Source: Lachnospiraceae bacterium (GTDB lineage: Bacteria; Bacillota_A; Clostridia; Lachnospirales; Lachnospiraceae). Taken from it: a DNA stretch of 7,260 nucleotides. The translations under genes and the position numbers were made by a program. Below the pieces are notes generated by a model, which saw nothing but the letters and a program-made list of their open reading frames with translations, made no database searches and was not told the origin of the DNA. Below are positions 1 to 7,182 of the stretch, piece after piece. The stretch lies in assembly GCA_900764695.1 (NCBI GenBank), contig CAAFOY010000007.1, positions 1 through 7,260 of the forward strand, read 5' to 3'. Every line of letters starts with the position of its first letter. Position 1 is the stretch's first letter.

Positions 1-1091
1 ATCTTAGCATCTCTCATCATTCTTTCAACGTCATATTCTCTGATATAACCATAACCACCGTGTAACTGAACAGCCTTTGTTGTAACTTCCATTGCAACTT
101 CTGCTGCGTATAATTTAGCCTGAGCTGCTTCTACAGAATATGTCTTCTGTGTTTCTTTAGCCTTAGCTGCCTTGTATACAAGCATCTTAGCAGCTTCTAC
201 CTTAGTAGCCATGTCTGCTAACTGGAACTGTGTATTCTGGAACTGTCCGATTGTTCTACCGAACTGTTTTCTTTCTTTTACGTATGCAATAGTTGTTTCT
301 AAAGCACCTTCTGCAAGACCAAGAGCCTGAGCTGCGATACCAATACGTCCACCATCAAGTGTATGCATAGCGATACCGAAACCTTTACCCTGCTTACCAA
401 GTAAGTTTTCTGCTGGAATACGGCAATCTTCAAAGATTAATTCGTATGTTGCTGAACCACGGATACCCATCTTCTTTTCTTTTGTACCAAATGAAAATCC
501 AGGTGTTCCTTTTTCAACGATGAATGCTGAAATTTCTTTCATCATTCTACCACGTTTTTCAACTTTACCTGTAACTGCAATGATGATATAAATATCTGCA
601 TATTTACCATTTGTAATAAAACATTTTGAACCATTTAATACCCATTCATTTGTTTCTTTATCGAAAACAGCCTTTGTCTGCTGTCCCTGTGCGTCTGTAC
701 CAGCACCTGGTTCTGTTAAACCGAAAGCACCTAATTTTTCACCTTTTGCAAGTGGAACTACGTATTTCTGCTTCTGTTCTTCAGTACCAAATGTCATAAT
801 AGGATCGATACAAAGTGATGTATGTGCTGAAACGATAACACCTGTTGTACCACAAACCTTTGATAATTCTTCAACGCACATAGCGTATGTTAAAGGATCA
901 CATCCCTGTCCACCATATTCCTTAGGAACTGGGATACCAAGGAAACCATTTTTTGCCATTTTTTCAACTGTCTCTACAGGGAACTGTTCATTTTCATCTG
1001 TTTCCTGTGCAAGAGGTTTTACTTCATTTTCGGCAAATTCTTTGAAAAGGCTCTGAGCCATTTCATGTTTCTTACTTAATGTAAAATCCAT
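1..1091 (-). CDS. bcd: Butyryl-CoA dehydrogenase (short-chain acyl-CoA dehydrogenase), 3' end cut by window edge
   Basis: An open frame runs from an ATG at 1091 to the left edge without a stop: 363 complete codons of an expected 380 or so. It encodes a cytoplasmic FAD enzyme that reduces crotonyl-CoA to butyryl-CoA; in clostridia this is coupled through EtfAB to ferredoxin reduction. Acyl-CoA dehydrogenase signature 1 is seen at residues 124-136 ([13 protein letters not shown]) and signature 2 at 342-361 (QLHGGYGY...RD). The N-terminal helical domain, middle beta domain and most of the C-terminal helical domain are present. The catalytic glutamate of the family lies in an EGT motif a few residues past the last visible codon, so it cannot be checked. 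A GGAGG at 1101-1105 sits 9 nt before the start. It follows hbd by 92 nt with a hairpin between them. The operon context favours Bcd over a fatty-acid degradation enzyme. Confidence 0.95.
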   Translation of the reverse strand, partial: MDFTLSKKHEMAQSLFKEFAENEVKPLAQETDENEQFPVETVEKMAKNGFLGIPVPKEYGGQGCDPLTYAMCVEELSKVCGTTGVIVSAHTSLCIDPIMTFGTEEQKQKYVVPLAKGEKLGAFGLTEPGAGTDAQGQQTKAVFDKETNEWVLNGSKCFITNGKYADIYIIIAVTGKVEKRGRMMKEISAFIVEKGTPGFSFGTKEKKMGIRGSATYELIFEDCRIPAENLLGKQGKGFGIAMHTLDGGRIGIAAQALGLAEGALETTIAYVKERKQFGRTIGQFQNTQFQLADMATKVEAAKMLVYKAAKAKETQKTYSVEAAQAKLYAAEVAMEVTTKAVQLHGGYGYIREYDVERMMRDAK

Positions 1092-1129
1092 TATTAAATT
1101 CCTCCATGTAAATTAAATAAATATATAAG

Positions 1130-1163
1130 GGGATACCACTAATCATCGACTAGTGGCACTCCC
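1130..1163 (-). promoter_or_regulatory. Stem-loop in the hbd-bcd gap
   Basis: In the minus-strand RNA, 1160-1163 pairs with 1130-1133 (GGGA/UCCC). After one bulged G, 1151-1158 pairs with 1134-1141 (UGCCACUA/UAGUGGUA), giving 12 bp around a 9-nt loop. One pair is G-U only in minus-strand RNA and would be an A-C mismatch in the other strand, which fits a transcript from the minus strand. The following RNA is UA-rich (CUUAUAUAUUUAUUU) but is not a clean U-tract, and the bcd ribosome binding site begins about 24 nt later. It could be a partial terminator, or an RNA processing or stabilising element that sets the hbd to bcd ratio; the sequence does not decide. Confidence 0.55.
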
Positions 1164-1183
1164 TAACTCTCATGTATATTGTA

Positions 1184-2023
1184 TTATTTGCTGTAATCGT
1201 AGAAACCAACGCCAGTCTTTCTTCCAAGCTTTCCTGCACGTACCATCTTTCTAAGAAGTGTATGTGGACGATACTTTGGATCACCTGTTTCAGCCTGAAG
1301 TACTTCCATAATAGCAAGTACAATATCAAGACCTACTAAATCACCTAATGCTAATGGTCCCATTGGATGAGAAGCACCAAGCTTCATGGCTGTATCGATA
1401 TCTTCTACTGAAGCGATTCCGTCAGCATAGATTCCGATTGCTTCGTTAATCATTGGGATTAAGATTCTGTTAACAACAAATCCTGGAGCTTCAGCAACTT
1501 CTACTGGAGTCTTTCCGATTTCTGTAGCGATTGTCTTAATCTGTTCAACTAATTCCTTAGGTGTGTTTCCACCAGCAATAACTTCAACTAACTTCATTCT
1601 GTCAGCTGGGTTGAAGAAATGCATACCAATCATAGGTCTGTCAAGTCCAGCACCGATTTCTGTGATTGATAATGATGATGTATTTGTAGCAAAAATACAT
1701 TCAGGTTTTACGATGCTCTGTAATTCCTTAAATGTTTCTTTCTTAATTGACATTACTTCTGGAGCAACTTCGATTACTAAATCGCAGTCTGTACAGATGT
1801 CTTTTAATCCTGTCTGGATTTTTCCTAAAATTTCAGCACCTTTTTCTGCTGTGATTTTTTCTTTACCAACAAGGAAGTTGATGTTCTTTTCAATTCTTGC
1901 CTTTCCTCCATCAGCAAATTCCTGCTTGATGTCACAAAGACGTACTTCATATCCGTCTGTCATTGCAAATGCCTGTGCAATTCCTGCACCCATTGTTCCT
2001 GCACCAATAACTCCTACTATCAT
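1184..2023 (-). CDS. hbd: 3-hydroxybutyryl-CoA dehydrogenase
   Basis: The protein has 279 residues, normal for bacterial Hbd. It reduces acetoacetyl-CoA to 3-hydroxybutyryl-CoA in the cytoplasm, the second step from acetyl-CoA to butyrate. The N-terminal Rossmann fold begins with GAGTMG at 7-12. An aspartate (D31) at the end of the second strand suggests NADH rather than NADPH. NTSS (114-117), the catalytic H135 in HFFNPA, its partner E147 in KLVEVI and N185 in FVVNR match the catalytic set of the family. The C-terminal helical domain ends in [14 protein letters not shown], as expected. An AGGAGG at 2031-2036 lies 7 nt before the ATG. It sits between crt (58-nt gap) and bcd (92-nt gap) in one transcription unit. 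Confidence 0.97.
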   Translation of the reverse strand: MIVGVIGAGTMGAGIAQAFAMTDGYEVRLCDIKQEFADGGKARIEKNINFLVGKEKITAEKGAEILGKIQTGLKDICTDCDLVIEVAPEVMSIKKETFKELQSIVKPECIFATNTSSLSITEIGAGLDRPMIGMHFFNPADRMKLVEVIAGGNTPKELVEQIKTIATEIGKTPVEVAEAPGFVVNRILIPMINEAIGIYADGIASVEDIDTAMKLGASHPMGPLALGDLVGLDIVLAIMEVLQAETGDPKYRPHTLLRKMVRAGKLGRKTGVGFYDYSK

Positions 2024-2057
2024 TGTTTTTCCTCCTAAATGAAAATATAAATATTAT

Positions 2058-2073
2058 CTGAATATAAATTCAG
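2058..2073 (-). promoter_or_regulatory. Small stem-loop in the crt-hbd gap
   Basis: A perfect 6-bp inverted repeat (CUGAAU/AUUCAG) closes a 4-nt loop just after the crt stop codon and about 22 nt before the hbd ribosome binding site. The stem is AU-rich and no U-tract follows directly, so a terminator is unlikely. It may be a processing or stability element, or chance in an AT-rich gap. Confidence 0.35.
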
Positions 2074-2081
2074 CATTCCGC

Positions 2082-2873
2082 TTATTTATTTGCAAATGGT
2101 ACTACCTTTAATTTCTTTTCTTTATCTTTTTCAAGGAAGTTACCCATTCCTGCCTTCTGGTCTTCTGTTTCGAAGCAGCTACCGAATAATTTTTCTTCGA
2201 TTACGATTGCATCGTCCATACCTACTTCAAGTCCTTCGTTAATTGCCTTCTTGCAAGCTCTGACAGCAATTGGAGCGTTCATAGCGATTCCATTAGCCAT
2301 CTTCTTAGCTGCATCCATTAATTCTTCTACAGGATATACTGCATTAACAAGACCAATTCTTAAAGCTTCAGCAGCCTTAATGTTTCTTGCTGTATAAATC
2401 ATCTGTTTAGCCATTCCCGGTCCAACAATTCTTGCAAGTCTCTGTGTTCCACCAAATCCAGGTGTAATTCCAAGACCTACTTCAGGCTGTCCAAAAATTG
2501 CATTTTCAGAACAGATTCTAATATCACAGCTCATAGAAATTTCGCATCCACCACCTAATGCAAATCCATTAACAGCAGCGATTACAGGGATTTCTAATGT
2601 TTCAATCTTTCTAAATACATCATTTCCCTTTTTACCAAAAGCTTCACCTTCTGCTTTTGTAAGTGTTGACATTTCTCCTATATCTGCACCTGCAACGAAT
2701 GATTTTTCGCCTGCACCTGTGATAATTAATGCTCTTGTTGTATTAATATCAATTGCATCAATTGTTTCTTCTAATTCAGTAAGTACCTGGCTATTTAAAG
2801 CATTAAGTGCCTTTGGACGGTTGATTGTAAGAACACCTACAAATCCTTCCTGTTCATATGTGATAAATTCCAT
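2082..2873 (-). CDS. crt: Crotonase (3-hydroxybutyryl-CoA dehydratase)
   Basis: With the start at 2873 the protein has 263 residues, close to the 261 of the classical clostridial crotonase. It dehydrates 3-hydroxybutyryl-CoA to crotonyl-CoA in the cytoplasm. The enoyl-CoA hydratase/isomerase fold is clear: AGADI (61-65) and GGGC (107-110) form the oxyanion hole region, and the two catalytic glutamates are E111 (GGGCEIS) and E131 (GQPEVGLGITPG), 20 residues apart as in the family. A longer frame would begin at an ATG at 2912, adding 13 residues. I prefer 2873 because an AAGGAG lies 7 nt before it, the protein then begins at the usual place (MEFITYEQEG), and the extra codons would lie partly inside an RNA hairpin. 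The tail after FLEKDKEKK is slightly longer than usual. The gene is 271 nt after thl. Confidence 0.97.
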   Translation of the reverse strand: MEFITYEQEGFVGVLTINRPKALNALNSQVLTELEETIDAIDINTTRALIITGAGEKSFVAGADIGEMSTLTKAEGEAFGKKGNDVFRKIETLEIPVIAAVNGFALGGGCEISMSCDIRICSENAIFGQPEVGLGITPGFGGTQRLARIVGPGMAKQMIYTARNIKAAEALRIGLVNAVYPVEELMDAAKKMANGIAMNAPIAVRACKKAINEGLEVGMDDAIVIEEKLFGSCFETEDQKAGMGNFLEKDKEKKLKVVPFANK

Positions 2874-2880
2874 ATTTATT

Positions 2881-2886
2881 CTCCTT
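2881..2886 (-). promoter_or_regulatory. Ribosome binding site that fixes the crt start
   Basis: AAGGAG on the minus strand lies 7 nt upstream of the ATG at 2873. It would lie inside the coding region if the upstream ATG at 2912 were used, and that ATG has no comparable site before it. Confidence 0.85.
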
Positions 2887-2897
2887 AATATAAAAGT

Positions 2898-2923
2898 CAA
2901 AGCAAATAGCATTCTACGCTTTG
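2898..2923 (-). promoter_or_regulatory. Stem-loop just upstream of the crt ribosome binding site
   Basis: A perfect 6-bp arm (CAAAGC/GCUUUG, 2918-2923 with 2898-2903) encloses a second 3-bp pairing (UAG/CUA). The stem ends 11 nt before AAGGAG, close enough to affect ribosome access or to protect the 5' end of a processed crt message. The AGCCC at its upstream flank could also pair with the GGGCU of the larger stem at 2983-3038. The fold is by eye only. Confidence 0.4.
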
Positions 2924-3058
2924 GGCTATAAAAGTAAAATATTTGTTATATTGAGCCATCTCAAAAAAAACAATTTACACTTCAAACAGGTAAGCCCCAT
3001 CACCGTTATTTCAATATGTGAAAGAGCTCACCTGATTGCTTAAGACGAAATGCATATG

Positions 3059-3105
3059 TAAAAATTATTAACTTATTCTCTAACAGATTAAAAAGTTATT
3101 AACTT
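3059..3105 (-). repeat. Two near-identical palindromic repeats in the thl-crt gap
   Basis: On the plus strand, TAAAAATTATTAACTT (3059-3074) and TAAAAAGTTATTAACTT (3089-3105) differ only by one inserted G and start 30 nt apart, about three helical turns. The second contains a perfect odd palindrome, AAGTTA-T-TAACTT (3093-3105), and the first a nearly perfect one. Such spacing is typical of paired operators, but no regulator is identified, and AT-rich DNA produces similar patterns by chance. Confidence 0.4.
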
Positions 3106-3115
3106 CAATTAACAA
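3087..3115 (-). promoter_or_regulatory. Possible internal promoter upstream of crt
   Basis: On the minus strand, TTGTTA (3110-3115) and TTTAAT (3087-3092) are 17 bp apart, matching sigma-A boxes at 4 of 6 and 5 of 6 positions. A start here would give crt-hbd-bcd a leader of about 200 nt containing the large stem. The region is AT-rich, so matches of this quality are expected by chance. Confidence 0.25.
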
Positions 3116-3144
3116 TCCATCATCTGCATTTCATTTATTTTTTA

Positions 3145-4329
3145 TTAGTCACGTTCAACGATTGTAGTACATCCCATACCACCACCGATACATAATGTAG
3201 CAAGACCCTTCTTAGCGTCTCTCTTCTGCATCTCGTGAAGTAATGTAACAAGGATACGGCAACCTGAAGCTCCAACAGGATGTCCAAGTGCGATTGCACC
3301 ACCGTTTACGTTTACTTTGCTCATGTCGAATTTTAAGTCTCTTGCAACTGCTACAGACTGTGCTGCGAAAGCTTCGTTAGCTTCGATTAAGTCCATATCA
3401 TCGATTGTCATATTAACTTTTGCTAATGCTTTCTTTGTAGAAGCAACAGGTCCAACACCCATGATTGATGGATCAACACCACCAAGTGCTCCTGTTACGA
3501 ATGTAGCCATTGGTGTAACACCTAATTCTTTAGCTTTTTCTTCGCTCATAACTACAACTGCTGCTGCACCATCATTAATTCCTGATGCATTACCTGCTGT
3601 AACTACTCCATCAGGCTTACCTGAGCAGCATCTTAACTTGCTAAGAGTTTCAACTGTTGTTCCAGCTCTTGGTCCTTCATCTGTATCAACGATGATTGTC
3701 TGTTTTCTTGTTTTAACTTCAACAGGAACGATTTCATCTTTGAATTTTCCTTCAGCCATAGCCTTTTCACATTTCTGCTGTGAGTTAGCTGAGAATTCAT
3801 CTAATTCTTCTCTTGTAAGTCCCCACTGATCAGCTACGTTTTCAGCTGTAATCATCATATGGTAATTGTTAAATGCATCTGTTAAAGCATCATTAACCAT
3901 TGTATCAACAACTGTTCCGTTGTTCATTCTGTAACCAAATCTAGCCTGTGGTAAAGCATATGGTGCCATTGACATGTTTTCCATACCACCTGCAACTACG
4001 ATATCAGCATCTCCTGCCTGAATCATCTGTGCTGCCATATTTACACAGTTAAGACCTGAACCACAAACAACGTTAACTGTTACAGCTGGTGTTTCAATTG
4101 GAAGTCCTGCCTTAAGTGCTGCCTGACGTGCAACGTTCTGTCCAAGACCTGCCTGGATAACACATCCCATATATACGTGATCAACCTGATCAACTGGAAC
4201 GCCTGCTCTGTTAAGAGCTTCCTTAATAACGATAGAACCTAAAACAGGTGCTGGAGTTGTGCTTAAAGCTCCACCCATTTTACCAATAGCTGTACGGCAT
4301 GCGCCTGCAATAACTACTTTCTTTGACAT
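3145..4329 (-). CDS. thlA: Acetyl-CoA C-acetyltransferase (biosynthetic thiolase)
   Basis: The protein has 394 residues, the normal length of biosynthetic thiolases. It condenses two acetyl-CoA to acetoacetyl-CoA, the first committed step towards butyrate. The nucleophilic C89 lies in [11 protein letters not shown]350 in [14 protein letters not shown], and the base C380 in [12 protein letters not shown]. The substrate loop [14 protein letters not shown] (243-256) and the NEAFA motif (318-322) are intact. One oddity is RCCSGKPDG at 233-241, where many homologues have a PAF-like sequence before the DG; two adjacent cysteines are unusual there. A GGAGG at 4339-4343 lies 9 nt before the ATG. It is the first gene after the promoter and Rex-type operator near 4524-4560. 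Codon choice looks like that of crt, hbd and bcd and unlike the AT-rich gene upstream, as expected for a highly expressed unit. Confidence 0.97.
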   Translation of the reverse strand: MSKKVVIAGACRTAIGKMGGALSTTPAPVLGSIVIKEALNRAGVPVDQVDHVYMGCVIQAGLGQNVARQAALKAGLPIETPAVTVNVVCGSGLNCVNMAAQMIQAGDADIVVAGGMENMSMAPYALPQARFGYRMNNGTVVDTMVNDALTDAFNNYHMMITAENVADQWGLTREELDEFSANSQQKCEKAMAEGKFKDEIVPVEVKTRKQTIIVDTDEGPRAGTTVETLSKLRCCSGKPDGVVTAGNASGINDGAAAVVVMSEEKAKELGVTPMATFVTGALGGVDPSIMGVGPVASTKKALAKVNMTIDDMDLIEANEAFAAQSVAVARDLKFDMSKVNVNGGAIALGHPVGASGCRILVTLLHEMQKRDAKKGLATLCIGGGMGCTTIVERD

Positions 4330-4524
4330 GATAAATATCCTCCATATAAAATAATTTAATTACGCGTCGCTTTTGTAATATATATTCTAAGTAATCCCTT
4401 ACGACACACTCTTGTTCAATGATAACATAGGCCAATATATCTTGCAATAAACCGCATTTAAAATATATGTAAAATTTGTGTGAATACCATTAATTCACGC
4501 AGTTATCCCTATGTCCACTGAGAT
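4330..4524 (-). promoter_or_regulatory. Structured 5' leader of thl
   Basis: From the predicted start near 4525 the thl message has an untranslated leader of roughly 195 nt with no gene. Several pairings are visible in minus-strand RNA: a 6-bp hairpin at 4480-4498 (GUGAAU/AUUCAC, 7-nt loop); a 9-bp stem of 4401-4409 with 4362-4370 (GUGUGUCGU/GCGACGCGU, several G-U pairs); and a long-range helix of 4508-4515 with 4424-4431 (GACAUAGG/CCUAUGUU). The adjacent GAUAAC (4502-4507) can instead pair with GUUAUC (4421-4426), which overlaps the previous partner, so the two cannot coexist. I see no U-tract terminator and no known riboswitch motif. It could be a cis-regulatory RNA or simply a long leader. 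Confidence 0.45.
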
Positions 4525-4541
4525 TGTTATAATTTTAACAA
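4524..4541. promoter_or_regulatory. Rex-type redox operator over the thl promoter
   Basis: The plus-strand sequence TTGTTATAATTTTAACAA matches the published clostridial Rex consensus TTGTTAANNNNTTAACAA at all but one defined position, and is an 18-bp palindrome with a single mismatched pair. It covers the -10 box of the predicted thl promoter, the right place for repression. Rex binds DNA when NADH is low relative to NAD+ and controls butyrate genes in several clostridia (established for the family). The rex gene itself is not in the window, so the binding is inferred. Confidence 0.75.
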
Positions 4542-4560
4542 ATTATATTTTCTTTGTCTA
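4532..4560 (-). promoter_or_regulatory. Sigma-A promoter of the thl-crt-hbd-bcd operon
   Basis: On the minus strand, TAGACA (4555-4560) and TAAAAT (4532-4537) each match the consensus at 5 of 6 positions with an ideal 17-bp spacer, and TG one base before the -10 gives an extended -10. Transcription should begin near 4525. It is the best promoter seen in the window and lies about 80 bp past the end of the preceding gene, so the butyrate genes do not depend on read-through. Confidence 0.75.
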
Positions 4561-4638
4561 GTGAAATATAAAAAATTAGGTGAAAAATATCGAATTTTTA
4601 AATAATTAAAGGAAAAACATTTCTATAGTTTATAAAAT

Positions 4639-7182
4639 TTACATTCCTTTAATTCTAAGCCAAATTAGTTTACCATATCTATTATCTTTTTTCATTTTCT
4701 TAATTAATTTATTTCTAAAATTAATATAAATAAAATATGCTTTTTTCTCATCTTCACTTTCTATCTTTTTATCAGAAAATTTTTCTTCCAAAGCCTTTTT
4801 GTATAACCAGTTCCACTCTTCTTTATTCACAATATCCAACTCATTCATTATATATTCAAATTCATCATATTCAATTGTCTGTTTATTCAAATTATTCTTC
4901 TTGTTTATATTTGATTCTTCTCTGTTTCCTTTATTTAAACTTCTAGCCTTCACATTTATTGGATTTGCACCACTTAATGTTTTTCTTTTTAAATTATTTT
5001 TGCCTGCGCACATTCTTCTTCCAACGCAATAAAGATAAGTATACGCTTCAACAGCAGACATATTTCTGCATTTTCGTAATTTTTTCTTCTTTAATGCATT
5101 AAATTCGACAAATAAAATCACGACTGCAATTATAACTAGCAACATAATGCCAACCATCACTTTTCTATTTCCGTTTATGTTTGTATTATAACTATTTTTA
5201 GTATCACTTTCATTTGAATTTTCTAAATCAGTATTCTTATTTTCATTGCTTTGCGTTTCATTATCCTGCGTCTGTGAAGTTGTAACCTCCAAAATTTTAT
5301 TACTTGCACTTTCAGTCTCTTTTTCTTCCGGGCTATTAACAGTTTCAGCTTCAATTAAGGATGTGTCAGCTATTGTATGATCTTTAACAACCCACCCGAT
5401 ATATGAATTCAACACTTCTGTCCATGCATGCGCCATCTTATCTGTTACAACTGCCGTATAATGTCCATTTTTATCTCTTTCAAATGCACTCGAAGGGATT
5501 GCGAATCCTTCCACATATCTTGCTGGGATTCCACACATTCTATACATTAATGTTGCAGTTGTAGCAAAATGAACACAAAATCCTTTTCTGCTCTCTGTCA
5601 AAAAATACTCTGATACATCCTGCCCTGACGGAGTCTTTCCCGGCATTAAAGTATATTTAAATCCATTTGAAAATAATTTATCAATATTACTTGATACATC
5701 ATCTATATTGTCAGAATATATCTTACTTTTATATTCTCTTATTTTACTCAATTTGTCCGGAATCTGCTCATCTACAATTTTCGCCACTTTGTTTTCATAA
5801 ATTTTCCAGTCTTCAAAATCACTACCATAATCCATCTCATCCAATGCCATAGCATCTTCCATTGGAAAATAATTATATTTCTGATATGTTTTTGAATTCT
5901 CTCCACTTATAAAATTTAGATTTCCATGTCCATTCACCGTATCATCATCTGTGACTTTTGCATAATATGGTACAAATGCAATATTCTTACATTCTGCAAA
6001 AACATCTAATGTTGCAATTTGTAATGCTGCCGGCACTCTTGAATGATTTATTCTATTGTAAGTTTCCCCATATATTCTTTTTCGGTTCTCAGCTTCTTTC
6101 ATCAATCTATAGCCACTAGAATCTTTTTCTAAATCAGATAATTTAAACTCACTCCATTTGTTGTTTTTATAAGTTTCACCCACAAAATTTTTAATATAAA
6201 ACGTTCCCTCAGGCATTTGAGTTAATGTTACTTTAAGCATTTTCGTTCCCGTAATTGTACGTTCACTGCTGTTATTTAAATTCCCATTCAAAACTATTTT
6301 ATCATTTCTAAACGGTCCTCCAAAAAACGATAATATCTGTGTAGGTAATTCTTTAAGTTGAAAATTTTGAATACTGGATTTTACCTCAATATATTTAAGT
6401 TCATTTATTTTTTTATTTTCCTTAATATATGGTTTCATTCCCAAAGCAGCACACATAATGGCAGTTAAAACTATCCCTCCCACAATTATACTTTCAAGTG
6501 CATTTCCATGCTTTTTCAAAACAAAATATAATCTATATACCATTACTCCGCCAATTATAAATAAGCAGTTTTTAGTTGATGGAAATCCACCAACAGTACA
6601 TGTTAATGCAATAGGAATTACCATAAATAAAGTAACCACGAAAAATCCTTTTTCCTTTTTTGTAATTAAGACAAATGTAATCGAAATCACAAAAATCACT
6701 AATGTTACAATAAACCAAAATTCCCAGTTATATTTTACATTGGTTATTTCTTTTAATGACAAATATTTATTAATTCCTATTTTATTTAAATTTGAATAAT
6801 CAAGAATATAATTTGAATTTGAAATATTATTATATTTTTTATAAGCAGAATAATATGCTTCAGAAATAGGTGAAATACCTCTTACAAGATGAGCATATGC
6901 AGCCTCAACATTTCTAAAAATACATATACCTAAAGTTACACAACTCATTCCCCCAATTATAAGTATCCATTTGTAAATATATTTAAAACAATATACAAAT
7001 ATATACGCAATAATTAATGTTATTGATACAGTTAATATCAATCTTTTTATATTTGCATTTATTTTAAATTCGTAAAAAATTGTATTAAATAAAGTCACAA
7101 TTAAAAAAGCTAAAATACAGATTTTAACACCAACATCTAGTATGCTTTTATTATTCCAACCCTTCAATGCATTTTTCTCCAT
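4639..7182 (-). CDS. Membrane-anchored transglutaminase-like protein (TgpA-type architecture)
   Basis: The frame from the ATG at 7182 gives 847 residues; a TTG at 7203 would add seven (numbers below use that 854-residue form). An in-frame TAG lies four codons before the TTG, so the start is one of these; neither has a well-placed ribosome binding site (AAAGG is 13 nt before the ATG). Seven hydrophobic segments (about 21-43, 53-72, 77-96, 159-181, 187-204, 212-230, 237-257) precede a large, probably extracellular region, a further segment at 682-702 and a basic cytoplasmic tail. The transglutaminase core has a complete apparent triad: C543 (GFCVHFAT), H592 (AHAW) and D608 (GWVVKDHT), with ARYVEGF between. 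A Ser/Asn/Glu-rich linker (about 615-680) joins it to the last segment. Function is unknown; proteins of this build are thought to act on cell-surface proteins as proteases or transferases. It is more AT-rich than the butyrate genes and appears to be a separate transcription unit. Confidence 0.88.
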   Translation of the reverse strand: MEKNALKGWNNKSILDVGVKICILAFLIVTLFNTIFYEFKINANIKRLILTVSITLIIAYIFVYCFKYIYKWILIIGGMSCVTLGICIFRNVEAAYAHLVRGISPISEAYYSAYKKYNNISNSNYILDYSNLNKIGINKYLSLKEITNVKYNWEFWFIVTLVIFVISITFVLITKKEKGFFVVTLFMVIPIALTCTVGGFPSTKNCLFIIGGVMVYRLYFVLKKHGNALESIIVGGIVLTAIMCAALGMKPYIKENKKINELKYIEVKSSIQNFQLKELPTQILSFFGGPFRNDKIVLNGNLNNSSERTITGTKMLKVTLTQMPEGTFYIKNFVGETYKNNKWSEFKLSDLEKDSSGYRLMKEAENRKRIYGETYNRINHSRVPAALQIATLDVFAECKNIAFVPYYAKVTDDDTVNGHGNLNFISGENSKTYQKYNYFPMEDAMALDEMDYGSDFEDWKIYENKVAKIVDEQIPDKLSKIREYKSKIYSDNIDDVSSNIDKLFSNGFKYTLMPGKTPSGQDVSEYFLTESRKGFCVHFATTATLMYRMCGIPARYVEGFAIPSSAFERDKNGHYTAVVTDKMAHAWTEVLNSYIGWVVKDHTIADTSLIEAETVNSPEEKETESASNKILEVTTSQTQDNETQSNENKNTDLENSNESDTKNSYNTNINGNRKVMVGIMLLVIIAVVILFVEFNALKKKKLRKCRNMSAVEAYTYLYCVGRRMCAGKNNLKRKTLSGANPINVKARSLNKGNREESNINKKNNLNKQTIEYDEFEYIMNELDIVNKEEWNWLYKKALEEKFSDKKIESEDEKKAYFIYINFRNKLIKKMKKDNRYGKLIWLRIKGM

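Larger units (their letters stand above)
2874..3144 (-). promoter_or_regulatory. Long non-coding gap between thl and crt, with a large stem at 2983-3038
   Basis: No gene is visible in these 271 nt; only a 24-codon frame from 3000 exists and it has no good ribosome binding site. In minus-strand RNA, 3024-3034 pairs with 2987-2997 (CAGGUGAGCUC/GGGCUUACCUG), 11 bp with two G-U pairs, extended by three more pairs after one U-U mismatch. The loop can form a smaller hairpin (UUUCA/UGAAA). A run of eight U (2963-2970) follows 12 nt after the stem, too far for a standard intrinsic terminator, and is followed by a short perfect hairpin UUGAG/CUCAA. The other operon gaps are 58 and 92 nt, so this one is unusually long. 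I do not recognise a known riboswitch class. Confidence 0.5.

Noticed and set aside
1466..1476. TTAACAA-type Rex half site inside hbd
   Set aside because: It is within coding sequence, lacks a second half at the right spacing, and is explained by the conserved VVNRI codons.
1563..2042. Plus-strand open frames opposite hbd, crt, thl and the transglutaminase-like gene
   Set aside because: They lie antisense to clear genes, lack ribosome binding sites and have no recognisable protein motifs.
2874..2912. Thirteen-codon N-terminal extension of crt from the ATG at 2912
   Set aside because: No ribosome binding site precedes it, it overlaps a hairpin, and the internal ATG at 2873 has AAGGAG at ideal spacing and gives the normal family start.
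2926..3000. Small 24-codon frame on the minus strand in the thl-crt gap (MGLTCLKCK...)
   Set aside because: No convincing ribosome binding site, a run of U codons, and overlap with the large stem; nothing supports translation.
2963..3038. Intrinsic terminator in the thl-crt gap
   Set aside because: The U8 run is 12 nt away from the base of the strong stem; the alternative adjoining stem (UUAC/GUAA) has only four pairs.
3096..3115. Second Rex operator upstream of crt
   Set aside because: TTGTTAA is present, but its partner TTAATAA is 6 rather than 4 bases away and imperfect, so it does not fit the known spacing.
4583..4599. Terminator for the transglutaminase-like gene
   Set aside because: The only stem (AAAAAU/AUUUUU) is pure A-U and too weak, and the U-rich stretch after it is displaced.
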